Positions 27,430-35,569 are shown, numbered from the stretch's first letter. The stretch is DNA of 64,000 nucleotides from Castellaniella sp. MT123 (GCF_039614765.1 NZ_CP154879.1:1612001-1676000); one strand, 5' to 3'. Notes: generated from the letters alone by a model not told the origin. Numbers and translations: made by a program.

Positions 27430-28283
27430 CCCGGGACGCCACGCAGCCCCTGAACACGGCCCGCACCTTTCTGTTCGTCCCCGGCAACCGCCCGGACCGT
27501 TTCGACAAGGCAATGCGTAGCGGTGCGGATGCCGTCGTGCTCGATTTGGAAGACGCCGTTCCCCCGGCCGAAAAACAGACTGCCCGTGACGCCATCGCGG
27601 CCGCTTGGCAGCACCTGCGAACCATCCGCACCCCGATTGTCATCCGCATCAACTCACCTGAGCTGCCGGACGGAGCCACAGACCTGGCATGGCTGACGTG
27701 CCTGGACCATCCGCCTGCTGGCCTGATGATTCCCAAGGCAGAATCACCCACCGTCCTGGCAACCGTCCACGCCGCACAGCCCGGCATCGCTCTGCTGCCT
27801 CTGATCGAAAGCGCCGCGGGTTACGACGCCCTGGCGGACATCGCCGGCTGCGGTGGCGTCGCGCGCCTGGTGCTGGGACACATCGACTTCATGGCCGACA
27901 CCGGCATCCAGTGTTCGGAAGACAAAACCGAGCTCGACCCCTTGCGATTCGCCCTCACGATAGCGGGCCGCCGCCATCACTTGGCGCCTGCGGTGGATGG
28001 CGTCACCGTTGAATTACAGGATGATGACCGCCTGCGACTGGATACGCTGCAGTCGCTGCGCTTCGGGTTCGGCGCCAAGTTGTGCATCCATCCGCGCCAG
28101 GTGCCTGTCATTCACCAGGCGCTTCACCCCAGCCCCGACGAGATATCCTGGGCGCAGCGAGTGCTGGATGCTGACGCTGCGGCGAACGGACAAGCAGTCC
28201 AGCTGGACGGCCGGATGATCGACCGTCCTGTGGTCCTGCATGCCCAACAGCTACTGGCGCGCGCCCGGCCCGGCGCACACTGA
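27426..28283 (+). CDS. CitE-like HpcH/HpaI family CoA-ester lyase
   Basis: Mg-dependent lyase of 285 residues with a TIM-barrel fold, related to CitE, malyl-CoA lyase and (S)-citramalyl-CoA lyase. Motifs are FLFVPGNRPDRFDKA, the metal/substrate segment VVLDLEDAV, LIESAAGYD, LGHIDF and GAKLCIHPRQVPV. Together with the HTD2-type hydratases and class III CoA-transferases, it could cleave citramalyl-CoA to pyruvate and acetyl-CoA at the end of an itaconate-type pathway. That assignment is inference. It overlaps MmgE/PrpD copy 2 by four bases and precedes the MFS gene by 11. Confidence 0.88.
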   Translation: MTRDATQPLNTARTFLFVPGNRPDRFDKAMRSGADAVVLDLEDAVPPAEKQTARDAIAAAWQHLRTIRTPIVIRINSPELPDGATDLAWLTCLDHPPAGLMIPKAESPTVLATVHAAQPGIALLPLIESAAGYDALADIAGCGGVARLVLGHIDFMADTGIQCSEDKTELDPLRFALTIAGRRHHLAPAVDGVTVELQDDDRLRLDTLQSLRFGFGAKLCIHPRQVPVIHQALHPSPDEISWAQRVLDADAAANGQAVQLDGRMIDRPVVLHAQQLLARARPGAH

Positions 28284-28294
28284 CGAACCGCGCC

Positions 28295-29500
28295 ATGCGA
28301 AGCCCGCCGATCGAGTCCTCAACGATCACGCTTGCTGCCACACTGACCATCCAGTCCCTGGCGTCGATGTCGCTGCTGACGCTGCCGGCCATTGCCCCCC
28401 TCATTTCCGACCTGCTCGGTATCCCGACGGCCTATGTCGGCACCTACGTCGCCATCGCCTACGTAGGCGCGATCATCACCAGTCTGCTGGCGGGGTCCAC
28501 AATACGCCGCTTCGGTGCCATCCGCGCCAGCCAGGCCGGCCTGCTCACGTGCGCACTGGGTCTGGCGCTGTGCACCGTCGAATCGATCCCGGCGATGGCG
28601 GCCGGTGCGCTGCTGGTTGGCCTGGGCTATGGTCCTATCACCCCTGCCAGTTCTCATCTGCTTGCCCGGACCACACCCGCCCACCGCATGTCATTCGTCT
28701 TCTCCATCAAACAGACTGGCGTACCGATGGGCGGTGTCCTGGCGGGACTGATCGTGCCCGGCCTGGCCCAATGGATAGGCTGGCGAGAGGCCTTTCTGGC
28801 CGTCGCCGCCGCGAATCTCTGCTGTGCCCTGGCCATCCAGCCGCTGTGCGCCCCCCTGGACGCCGACCGTGACCCAACTTGCAAGCTATCCGCCGGTAAC
28901 GGGCTGATTGGACCACTCCGGCTGGTCTTCAGCCAGCGGAGCCTGGCCGTGCTCGCCGGGGTGTCATTCCTGTTTTCCATTGCCCAGTTGTCCTTGACCT
29001 CGTACCTGGTTGCCTTTCTACACCAGGATCTGAGCCTGGAGCTGGTCGCGGCCGGCTTCATGCTGGCTGCGTCCCAGGCGGCAGGGGTGTGCGGACGTCT
29101 GCTGTGGGGCTACGTGTCTGATCATTACTTGAACGCTGTCCGCACCCTGATGGGCTTGTCGCTGTTGATCGCGCTCTGCGCACTGGCAACGCCCCTGCTG
29201 TCAGTCATCGACTCCAGCCTCACGACCCTGATCGTGCTTTGCCTGTTCGGCGGCTGTGCCATCGGCTGGAATGGCGTGTACCTGGCGGAAGTTGCCCGTC
29301 AGGCGCCGCCTGGGCAAGCCAGCATCGCCACGGGCGGTACCTTGTCCATGACCTTTCTGGGTGTCGTCATCGGTCCGCCCATCTTCGGCTCCATCGCGTC
29401 ATTTTCCGGCAGCTATGGCCTCGCCTACGCCACGCTGATCGTACCCGCCGGCCTCTGTCTGATTCTGCTGTGGCGGAATCGGGACGCGTTTACGCGCTAG
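28295..29500 (+). CDS. Major facilitator superfamily transporter
   Basis: Inner-membrane secondary transporter of 401 residues with about twelve hydrophobic segments. The cytoplasmic loop after helix 2 reads LAGSTIRRFGAIRASQ, and the equivalent loop in the second half is LLWGYVSDHYLNAVRTLMG. Both are MFS-type. It is co-directional and 11 bases downstream of the CitE-like gene, so it likely imports the substrate (or exports a product) of the MmgE/PrpD-CitE pair, plausibly a small carboxylate. Confidence 0.9.
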   Translation: MRSPPIESSTITLAATLTIQSLASMSLLTLPAIAPLISDLLGIPTAYVGTYVAIAYVGAIITSLLAGSTIRRFGAIRASQAGLLTCALGLALCTVESIPAMAAGALLVGLGYGPITPASSHLLARTTPAHRMSFVFSIKQTGVPMGGVLAGLIVPGLAQWIGWREAFLAVAAANLCCALAIQPLCAPLDADRDPTCKLSAGNGLIGPLRLVFSQRSLAVLAGVSFLFSIAQLSLTSYLVAFLHQDLSLELVAAGFMLAASQAAGVCGRLLWGYVSDHYLNAVRTLMGLSLLIALCALATPLLSVIDSSLTTLIVLCLFGGCAIGWNGVYLAEVARQAPPGQASIATGGTLSMTFLGVVIGPPIFGSIASFSGSYGLAYATLIVPAGLCLILLWRNRDAFTR

Positions 29501-29701
29501 GAGTGCGGGAGCGCTGTATTATGCCCTTTACACGGTCTTCGGGTCCTATGCCGCCCCACCCGCTTGCCGCTCGGCGCATTGGGTACTGGACCGCGCCAAT
29601 TACAGGGTAATGACCTCACCCCGAAAAAGTGGTCAACTCAAAATCGAAAAGTCCGGCCCCTTTTTGAATCCGAAACGGAAAACGAAACTTGCACCGGACC
29701 G

Positions 29702-29726
29702 GCATCCGGGGCGCCTTCCCGGATGC
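29702..29726 (+). promoter_or_regulatory. Perfect hairpin in the leader of the flavoprotein-patatin gene
   Basis: GCATCCGGG and CCCGGATGC form a nine-base perfect stem with a seven-base loop, ending 20 bases before the start codon. It has no T tract, so it is not a simple terminator. It may be an operator or an mRNA element. The rest of the 246-base gap after the MFS gene (29501-29746) holds nothing I recognise. Confidence 0.4.
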
Positions 29727-29746
29727 GGCATGACCAGGAACACTGC

Positions 29747-32038
29747 ATGGCAACCCAGCACATCGACTTCCTTCTGATCGGCGGCGGCCTGGCCAGTGCC
29801 CAGGCTGCCCAAACCTTGCGGCAGGAAGGCACCACAGGCTCGATCCTGATCCTCTCGGCCGAACCGAATCTTCCCTACCATCGGCCGTTCCTGTCGAAAG
29901 CTCGCCTGCTGGGCACGGCGGATGAGGCACGCACCCTGGTCCACCCGGAATCGTTCTACCGGGACCAGCGGATCGACGTGGCGCTGGACACCAGGGCCGT
30001 CGCGGTCGATACCGCGGAACAGTGGGTCGAGACATCGGCGGGGTCGCGGATCCACTACGGCAAGCTGCTGATCGCTACCGGAGCCTGCGCCCGGCAATTG
30101 GACGTTCCGGGGGCATCGCTCGGCGGCATCCATGTGCTGAGGACCCAGGCCGACGCCGACGTGATCCGGCAGGCGGCCGCCAAAGCCAGGCGGGTCGTGG
30201 TCGTCGGCGGCAGCTTCCTCGGCATGGAAGTCGCCGTCACGCTGCGCCAGCTCGGGCTGGACGTCGCCGTCATCGAAATCGGAGACCGCATCCTCAGGCG
30301 CCTGGAATCGGCCATGCTCTCGGACTTCCTTCAGCGCCACGTCGAACAGGACAAGGGCATCGCCATCGTGCCCAACGCGTCGGTCGTCGCGTTCCATGGC
30401 CGGGGCAAGGTCAAAGAGGTGGAAATCTCCAGCGGCGCAAAGATCTCCTGCGACCTGGTCGTCGTATGCATCGGCATCGCACCCGCGACACAGTTCCTGA
30501 ACGGGAGCGGGGTCAAGCTCGAAGACGGCTTCGTCGAGGTCGACGACCGGCTGCAGGCCAGCGCCCCGAACGTCTTTGCGGCAGGTGACGTGGCGAGCTT
30601 CCTCGATCCGGTGTTCTCGCGCCGACGGCACGTCGAGCACTGGGACAACGCGATCAAGCAGGGCCAACTCGCCGCACGCAACATGCTGGAGCGCCGGCGG
30701 CGCTACGACACCGTGTCCTACTTCTTCTGCGAGGTCGGCGACTTCGGGTTCAACTTCCTGGGCGATCCCACGGGCACCCACGAGCGCATTGCCCAGGGCT
30801 CGTTGCAGGAACGCGCTTTCTCCCTGCTCTACCTGAGCCAGGACATACTGCACGCCGTCTTCACCCTCGGCCGCACGGCCGACGAGGTGCGTGCCGCCGA
30901 AAGCCTGATCCGCTACCGCACCAGCCTGCGCAAAGACAAGCACCGGCTGAAGGACCCCACCTTCGCTCTGAACACACTGCCGATGCAGAACGTGCTGATT
31001 CTGCAGGGCGGCGGCGCGCTGGGGGCCTTCGAATGCGGCGTGATCAAAGCACTGGAGGAACGCGGCATCTTCCCCGATATCGTCGCCGGCATCTCGATCG
31101 GCGCCTTCAACGGCGCGATCGTCGCCAGCCACCCCGGACACGCGACGGAGGCACTGGAATCGTTCTGGGCAGACATCGAGGTCGCCACCCTGCCCGGCCC
31201 GAACGAGCCGGCACGGCGCGCGGCCACCGCCGCGCGGATCATGAGCTTTGGCGTCGAGAAGTTCTTCCGCCCGCGCTGGATCCCGTCATTCGACGCACCG
31301 TGGGAGCCGCCATGGAGCTGGACCGGCCTCTACGACACCTCGCCCATGCGCCGGCTGCTGGAGCAGTACGTGGACTTCCCGGCGCTCAAAAGCAGCCCGG
31401 TGCGCCTGCTCGTGAGCGCGGTCAACGTGCTGAGCGCGGAACTGGAGACCTTCGACAGCTACGTCGACGACTTCACGCCCGAGCACATCCTGGCCAGCGG
31501 CAGCCTGCCGCCCGGCTTCTCCTGGACCTGGGTGGATGGCAAACCGTACTGGGATGGCGGCGTCGTCAGCAATGCACCGCTGGACTTGGTGATCGACCGC
31601 TGCGGGCCGGACGGCAAGCGCGTCTTTATGGTGGACCTCTTCTCCAACCAGAAGGCGCTGCCGGGCAACATCACCGAAGTCATGGCGCGACGTGACGAGA
31701 TCGTCTATGCCCAGCGTGTGCGCAGCGACCTGCACCTGCGCGAGCAGGCCGACGCCTACCGCGGCCTGATCGCCCACCTGATGCAGGAGATCGAGCCCGC
31801 CCTGCAGGACAAGATCAGGCGCCTGCCGCGCTACATCCAGCTCATGGGCAACGGCATTGGCACGCGGATCACCCGCTTTACGCGTAAGCCGCCTCCCGAG
31901 GAGCTGCCCTCACGCGACTACGACTTTTCCGACGTAGCCATCCGCGGCAACCAGGCGCAGGGCTACGCACTCGCGCAGGCCGTGCTGGCATCGTGCGATC
32001 CGGCTGGGGGAATCGGACCCGCGAGCCCCGCAGGATGA
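29747..32038 (+). CDS. Fusion of an FAD/NAD-dependent oxidoreductase with a patatin-like phospholipase
   Basis: A 763-residue protein of two parts. Residues 1 to about 405 are a pyridine-nucleotide reductase of the AIF/ferredoxin-reductase type. They have a first FAD glycine motif LLIGGGLASAQAA, NAD motif VVVVGGSFLGMEVA, and FAD-closing motif NVFAAGDVASF. Residues about 415-763 are a patatin domain with oxyanion loop GGGALGAFECG (near 420), nucleophile Ser450 in GISIG, and Asp603 in DGG, so the Ser-Asp dyad is intact. No signal peptide or membrane span is visible. AGGA is seven bases before the ATG at 29747. The linker shows no stop or frameshift, so it is a genuine single frame. The role is unknown; redox-controlled lipid hydrolysis is a guess. 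Confidence 0.88.
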   Translation: MATQHIDFLLIGGGLASAQAAQTLRQEGTTGSILILSAEPNLPYHRPFLSKARLLGTADEARTLVHPESFYRDQRIDVALDTRAVAVDTAEQWVETSAGSRIHYGKLLIATGACARQLDVPGASLGGIHVLRTQADADVIRQAAAKARRVVVVGGSFLGMEVAVTLRQLGLDVAVIEIGDRILRRLESAMLSDFLQRHVEQDKGIAIVPNASVVAFHGRGKVKEVEISSGAKISCDLVVVCIGIAPATQFLNGSGVKLEDGFVEVDDRLQASAPNVFAAGDVASFLDPVFSRRRHVEHWDNAIKQGQLAARNMLERRRRYDTVSYFFCEVGDFGFNFLGDPTGTHERIAQGSLQERAFSLLYLSQDILHAVFTLGRTADEVRAAESLIRYRTSLRKDKHRLKDPTFALNTLPMQNVLILQGGGALGAFECGVIKALEERGIFPDIVAGISIGAFNGAIVASHPGHATEALESFWADIEVATLPGPNEPARRAATAARIMSFGVEKFFRPRWIPSFDAPWEPPWSWTGLYDTSPMRRLLEQYVDFPALKSSPVRLLVSAVNVLSAELETFDSYVDDFTPEHILASGSLPPGFSWTWVDGKPYWDGGVVSNAPLDLVIDRCGPDGKRVFMVDLFSNQKALPGNITEVMARRDEIVYAQRVRSDLHLREQADAYRGLIAHLMQEIEPALQDKIRRLPRYIQLMGNGIGTRITRFTRKPPPEELPSRDYDFSDVAIRGNQAQGYALAQAVLASCDPAGGIGPASPAG

Positions 32039-32120
32039 AGGTAAGCATCCGGCCTGGGCCGTGTTGAGGAAGCCATCGATGATGGGCAAGGCATGGTAGT
32101 CCTCCCGAGCACAACGATTG

Positions 32121-32441
32121 TCACAGGCCAAAATCGTCTCTGAATCGGTCAATCTGGTGCATCCGCGTGTGCAAGATCGTCACGATACCGATGTCGTTGC
32201 TCGATAGCCGGCGCCAGTAGACAAAGTGTTGTTCGTAGCGAAAGAAATAGCCGTCAATACCGAACTCGGCGGGGATGGGGCGTGATGGCGTCCGGCGACT
32301 CTCGATCCCGTCGAAAGCCTCGAACAAGCCGGTGATATAGCGGTCGGCCTGTTGCGTTCCCCAATGGTCCCGTGTGTACCGATAGATCTCGTCGAGCCGG
32401 AAAGAGGCTGCCTCCTGAACTCGGATTTGTATCTTCGCCAC
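32121..32441 (-). CDS. ParE/RelE-family toxin
   Basis: Small basic protein of about 106 residues with the ParE/RelE fold pattern: KIQIRVQEAASFRLDEIYRY at the N-terminus, a helical hairpin, and the C-terminal strands GYFFRYEQHFVYWRRL and IVTILHTRMHQIDRF. ParE toxins inhibit DNA gyrase and RelE toxins cleave mRNA; the sequence looks more ParE-like. The GTG at 32441 is the most likely start, four bases after the antitoxin stop. A TTG at 32465 would overlap the antitoxin. It is the downstream gene of a two-gene operon. Confidence 0.85.
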   Translation of the reverse strand: MAKIQIRVQEAASFRLDEIYRYTRDHWGTQQADRYITGLFEAFDGIESRRTPSRPIPAEFGIDGYFFRYEQHFVYWRRLSSNDIGIVTILHTRMHQIDRFRDDFGL

Positions 32442-32445
32442 GCGA

Positions 32446-32706
32446 TCAAGTCCGGTTGCGTGCAATCACGTCGGCCGCTGTTAATGGCAGGTACGAAGAC
32501 TCCGGGGCTGCGTAAGCATGGGTCAGTTCCGTCTTCAACCGGTCGAATGCTTCCCGCTCGATACGCTCCTTGTCCCGGCGGATCAGGTCGCGTATGTACT
32601 CGCTGACGTTTTCGTAGGCACCGTGCTCTCCCACGTTGGCGGCAACGAAGTCGCTGAGGGTGCTGCTGAGACGGACCGTCATGGTCGTGGTGGTTGCTCT
32701 AGACAT
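32446..32706 (-). CDS. ParD-like ribbon-helix-helix antitoxin
   Basis: Antitoxin of 86 residues that should neutralise the adjacent toxin and repress their joint promoter. The N-terminal ribbon-helix-helix reads TTMTVRLSSTLSDFVAANV, followed by YENVSEYIRDLIRRDKER, as in ParD. The C-terminal part is the toxin-binding tail. AGGAA lies six bases before the ATG at 32706. The AT-rich stretch just upstream (32725-32760) is a suitable autoregulated promoter. Confidence 0.87.
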   Translation of the reverse strand: MSRATTTTMTVRLSSTLSDFVAANVGEHGAYENVSEYIRDLIRRDKERIEREAFDRLKTELTHAYAAPESSYLPLTAADVIARNRT

Positions 32707-32786
32707 GGCTTGTTCCTGCTGATGGATGTATTCAATATAATTAAAGTTGAATACATCTGCAAGGCGCAAGAAGGTGCTTGGTTCAA

Positions 32787-32957
32787 CTATTGCCTACCCA
32801 GTGACATGCATTTCTGCGTGGCCTGCCAATAGTAGCGAAAGTGCCACGACTTGCGGCCCTGCGCCGAGATCGCCAAAGACAAGCCGTCCGAATCGCCAAG
32901 CGTGTAAGGGCGGCCGGTGGCTTTTGCCTGCCGTACCGCGAAATCCGTAAGTCCCAT
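32787..32957 (-). pseudogene. N-terminal stub of a tyrosine-recombinase integrase (DUF4102 type)
   Basis: A 56-codon frame starts MGLTDFAVRQAKATGRPYTL and contains GLSLAISAQGRKSWHFRYY, the typical DUF4102 arm-binding domain of P4-type integrases. It ends at a TAG right after MSLGRQ, where functional proteins continue for over 300 residues with the catalytic R-H-R-Y domain. It begins 237 bases from the 3' end of tRNA-Gly and points away from it, the standard position of an integrase gene in a tRNA-targeted element. It is a scar of such an element. Confidence 0.85.
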
Positions 32958-33113
32958 GCATCCATCCAGAACAAAAGGCCTGGATTGAAACATCTATGCG
33001 GATCGACTGCTTGAAAGCCAGTCCATCAGTCCGCGAGTTCGGCTCAAAAATGGACTCAAAAATGGCCTTAAATCGCGTGGCTGTAGGCGGACGCCAGTAG
33101 ACGACTCTGGACG

Positions 33114-33150
33114 AAAAAAAGGCCGAAAAACAAAGTTTCCGGCCTTTTTT
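33114..33150 (-). terminator. Terminator downstream of tRNA-Gly
   Basis: An A-tract, GGCCG, a 14-base loop region, then CGGCC and a T-tract form a strong stem that works on both strands. On the minus strand it lies about 43 bases beyond the tRNA-Gly 3' end and is the likely terminator of that transcript. On the plus strand it would shield the tRNA from transcription coming from the left. Confidence 0.8.
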
Positions 33151-33193
33151 CAATCATCTATGGACGTTGGTGGATGTCCATGGACGAAAATCT

Positions 33194-33269
33194 TGGAGCG
33201 GGAAACGAGTCTCGAACTCGCGACCTCAACCTTGGCAAGGTTGCGCTCTACCAACTGAGCTATTCCCGC
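33194..33269 (-). tRNA. glyT: tRNA-Gly (anticodon GCC)
   Basis: The minus strand folds as a 76-base tRNA with encoded CCA. The acceptor stem is GCGGGAA/TTCCCGC, the D-loop has AGCTCAGTTGGTAGAGC, the anticodon arm is CAACCTTGCCAAGGTTG with GCC, and the T-arm contains GTTCGAGAC. It decodes GGC/GGU. A perfect promoter precedes it. The integrase stub downstream shows that its 3' end has served as an integration site. The symbol is generic; I cannot tell which tRNA-Gly copy this is. Confidence 0.97.
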
Positions 33270-33270
33270 G

Positions 33271-33290
33271 TTAGCTAGCAAACTAGCTAA
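33271..33290. repeat. Palindrome in the tRNA-Gly 5' leader
   Basis: TTAGCTAG-CAAA-CTAGCTAA, perfect eight-base arms, lies between the predicted transcription start and the mature 5' end of tRNA-Gly. It would form a hairpin in the precursor leader next to the RNase P cut, or mark an old recombination site. Confidence 0.5.
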
Positions 33291-33297
33291 GCCATGC

Positions 33298-33326
33298 ATT
33301 GTATGCCGTATTTTTTTGTCCGTCAA
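33298..33326 (-). promoter_or_regulatory. Sigma-70 promoter of tRNA-Gly
   Basis: On the minus strand, TTGACG (33321-33326) and TACAAT (33298-33303) are separated by exactly 17 bases, close to the consensus. Transcription would start about 20 bases before the tRNA. The spacing and the lack of another gene in range make the assignment firm. Confidence 0.85.
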
Positions 33327-33572
33327 ATCGACAAGGATTTCAACTGACCTTCAAGGCGTCCCATTTGGTCCGCCCTGCCGATACGGAATCAAGCAGGAGC
33401 CGAACTATAAGGCACGAATCAGCGTCATGTCAAATGAAAGTCGCGGCCGATTCAGATCGTATGCCAGGACGCCGGGGGCGAACTTCGAGTCCCGCCACGC
33501 CACGGACCGACTGTCCATAAAAGCGAACTTGGGCATGTCATCAGGAGCCATCCTTGCACCCTCCAGGAGATT
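33327..33572. other. Intergenic stretch between the tRNA-Gly promoter and the TSUP gene
   Basis: Together with the tRNA promoter and leader, about 300 bases here have no protein gene. I see no convincing reading frame with a ribosome-binding site, no tRNA-like fold and no mobile-element remnant in this stretch. Confidence 0.5.
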
Positions 33573-34322
33573 TCAGCCGTAGGCCCGCACAAAAAACGTG
33601 ATCGTGATGAAAAGCGTCAGTGTCAGCGTGCCGAAACGGATGATCGGCGCCGGGATCCGCTTGCCCAGCAAGGCCCCCAGATAGCCGCCCAGGCTGGCCG
33701 TCAGCAGCATGACAACCGCCGCGCGCCACTGCACGGCGCCAGCGACGATGAAGATGACGACCGCCATGGTGTTGGCCACCGTCACCATCATGACACGCGG
33801 ACCGGCCATGCGCTTGAGATCATGCGACCCCAGCAGCCCCCAGACGGCGACCATCATGATGCCGACTGCCCCGCCAAAATATCCGCCATAGATTCCCAGC
33901 CCGAACTGCAGGATCATCACCACGAACGGGCGGACGCGGCAATGCGCCCGCACCCATTCGCCGCCCTGTCGGCCGAACGCCAGGGCCAGCATGGCCACCA
34001 GCAGCAGCCAGGGCAGGACGAAATCGAACGCGCGCGACGAGGTAAACAACAGCAACAACGCCCCGATGCTGCCGCCCAGCAGGGTAACCAGAAAGAGCTT
34101 TTTCAGTGGAACATCGCCGACCCCGCCCAGGCTGTCACGATACGCCCAGGCGCTGGCCATGCTGCCCGGATACAGGGCCACCGTGCTGGACGTGTTGGCG
34201 AGCACCGGCGGGACGCCGGCGGCAATCAGCGCCGGCAGGCTGACGAACGAGCCGCCGCCCGCCAGGGCATTCATCGCGCCAGCCAGCACGCCCGCGCCGG
34301 CCACCAAAATCAGGGGGTCCAT
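33573..34322 (-). CDS. TSUP (TauE/SafE) family membrane permease
   Basis: Inner-membrane protein of 249 residues with seven to eight hydrophobic segments, of the family that moves sulfite, sulfoacetate or other organosulfur anions. The two repeat motifs are visible as GVLAGAMNALAGGGSFVSLP near the N-terminus and LGIYGGYFGGAVGIMMV in the middle. The ATG at 34322 has GAGGAG eight bases upstream; the GTG three codons earlier does not fit that site. It is a single gene, so the substrate is unknown. Confidence 0.9.
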   Translation of the reverse strand: MDPLILVAGAGVLAGAMNALAGGGSFVSLPALIAAGVPPVLANTSSTVALYPGSMASAWAYRDSLGGVGDVPLKKLFLVTLLGGSIGALLLLFTSSRAFDFVLPWLLLVAMLALAFGRQGGEWVRAHCRVRPFVVMILQFGLGIYGGYFGGAVGIMMVAVWGLLGSHDLKRMAGPRVMMVTVANTMAVVIFIVAGAVQWRAAVVMLLTASLGGYLGALLGKRIPAPIIRFGTLTLTLFITITFFVRAYG

Positions 34323-34435
34323 CGATACCACTCCTCATGATCGAGGCGCCATCATAATCCGCCTGAATGCTTTTCCCAGACAGGACTTATTTCAGGCACG
34401 GGACATGAGCCGCCAGCCCGTACGCCTCGCCGAGA

Positions 34436-35569
34436 TTACTGCGCGCGCAGCACGATCTGTGCGATCTCCGAGGGCTTGCCCAAACGAATTGCCAGCCCGT
34501 TCCACAGGCCGGCGCAATGACTGACGTACAGGGTCATGGCCCCCACCTGATACAGCCCGGACACGAAACCGCCATTGGCCCATCGAGTCAGCAGATGCGG
34601 TCCCAGGATCTGTCCGCCATGGGTATGGCCGGACAACTGCAATGCCACACCCGACCGTGCATTGGCCACGGCGTTGCCGGGACGATGATCCAGCAAGATG
34701 ACGGGCACGCCCGACGGCACGCCCTGCAAAGCCAGCTCCCGATCCGGCGCCGGCTGGCCGAACGACACCGCTTGCCGATCGGTCAGTCCGGCCACGGCCA
34801 GTGGCGATCCGTCCCGATGGATCAGGACATGGGCGTTTTCCAGCATGGTCAGACCCAGCGCCCGATATGCCTTCATCCAGCTCGCGTAATCCGCGTAGTA
34901 CTCGTGATTGCCCGGGATCGCCAGCACGCCGTCGCGCGCGCGCAGATCCTTCAGCGGCCGGACGTCGTCCGCCCGCGCCTGGGTCGTGCCGTCGGCAAGA
35001 TCCCCTGTGAGCACGATCAGATCCGGATCCAGCTGATTGGTTCGTGCGACCACGGCCGCCAGCCAGGACCCCGGGAGCAGCCTGCTGACATGCGTGTCCG
35101 TCAGTTGCGCGATGCGATACCCGTCGAAGGCGGCAGGCAGCCCCGGGATCGTGACCATCACCGTCTTCACGGGCGGCACCCGGATCGCCTGCCAGACCCC
35201 GATAGCCGACAGCACCAGGGCCAGGCCGCCGATCGACAGCAGCAAGACCTGACCCTGCAGGATCGCCCGGCCGGCGCTTCGCAGCGGCAGCCAGACCAGT
35301 ACACCGATCACGTCGCGCACCAGCAGCAGCAAAGCCAGCAGCAGGACGACACCAAAGGCCCAGGCCAGAACGATCAGGACGGCCTGAGGCAATTCCGGCG
35401 AGGCCAGCGACCCAAAGAAACGGCTGGTGAACTGGTGGTACTGGCTTATCAGCAGCAGGACCACGGCCAGCGCGAGCCGGGTTCCGACCCCCCAGGGCAG
35501 AGGCCAGACAAAACGCCACAGCACATACAGCCAGATGACACCAGTCACGAACGGAAGCACGGTTCCCAT
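34436..35569 (-). CDS. Membrane-anchored metallophosphoesterase
   Basis: A protein of about 377 residues with four to five N-terminal membrane spans (to about residue 140) followed by a calcineurin-like phosphoesterase domain. Metal-binding motifs are LTDTHVSRLL, LTGDLADG, IPGNHEYY and SGHTHGGQ, all intact. It belongs with YkuE/YaeI-type enzymes, which act on membrane lipids such as UDP-diacylglucosamine or other phosphoesters. The start is uncertain: the ATG at 35569 gives a normal membrane N-terminus, while ATG codons further upstream add a polar extension. A 65-base piece of this gene, coding for GGLALVLSAIGVWQAIRVPP, is copied into the neighbouring pseudogene. Confidence 0.88.
   Translation of the reverse strand: MGTVLPFVTGVIWLYVLWRFVWPLPWGVGTRLALAVVLLLISQYHQFTSRFFGSLASPELPQAVLIVLAWAFGVVLLLALLLLVRDVIGVLVWLPLRSAGRAILQGQVLLLSIGGLALVLSAIGVWQAIRVPPVKTVMVTIPGLPAAFDGYRIAQLTDTHVSRLLPGSWLAAVVARTNQLDPDLIVLTGDLADGTTQARADDVRPLKDLRARDGVLAIPGNHEYYADYASWMKAYRALGLTMLENAHVLIHRDGSPLAVAGLTDRQAVSFGQPAPDRELALQGVPSGVPVILLDHRPGNAVANARSGVALQLSGHTHGGQILGPHLLTRWANGGFVSGLYQVGAMTLYVSHCAGLWNGLAIRLGKPSEIAQIVLRAQ
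35167..35231 (-). repeat. 65-bp inverted repeat, source copy inside the metallophosphoesterase gene
   Basis: These 65 bases, read on the minus strand, match 36308-36372 on the plus strand without a mismatch. Here the sequence is in frame within an intact gene, so this is the original copy. Confidence 0.93.

Noticed and set aside
29564-29746. N-terminal extension of the flavoprotein-patatin frame
   Set aside because: The extension is low in family resemblance. AGGA before the ATG at 29747 and the normal position of the FAD motif fix the start there.
29633-31141. A 502-codon minus-strand frame over the flavoreductase domain
   Set aside because: High GC content produces long antisense frames. 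The plus strand carries clear FAD and NAD motifs, and the minus product resembles nothing.
33043-33066. Two adjacent copies of a 12-base unit (CTCAAAAATGG plus one variable base)
   Set aside because: Only two units exist, without spacers or cas genes, so it is neither a CRISPR array nor a meaningful satellite; probably chance or slippage.
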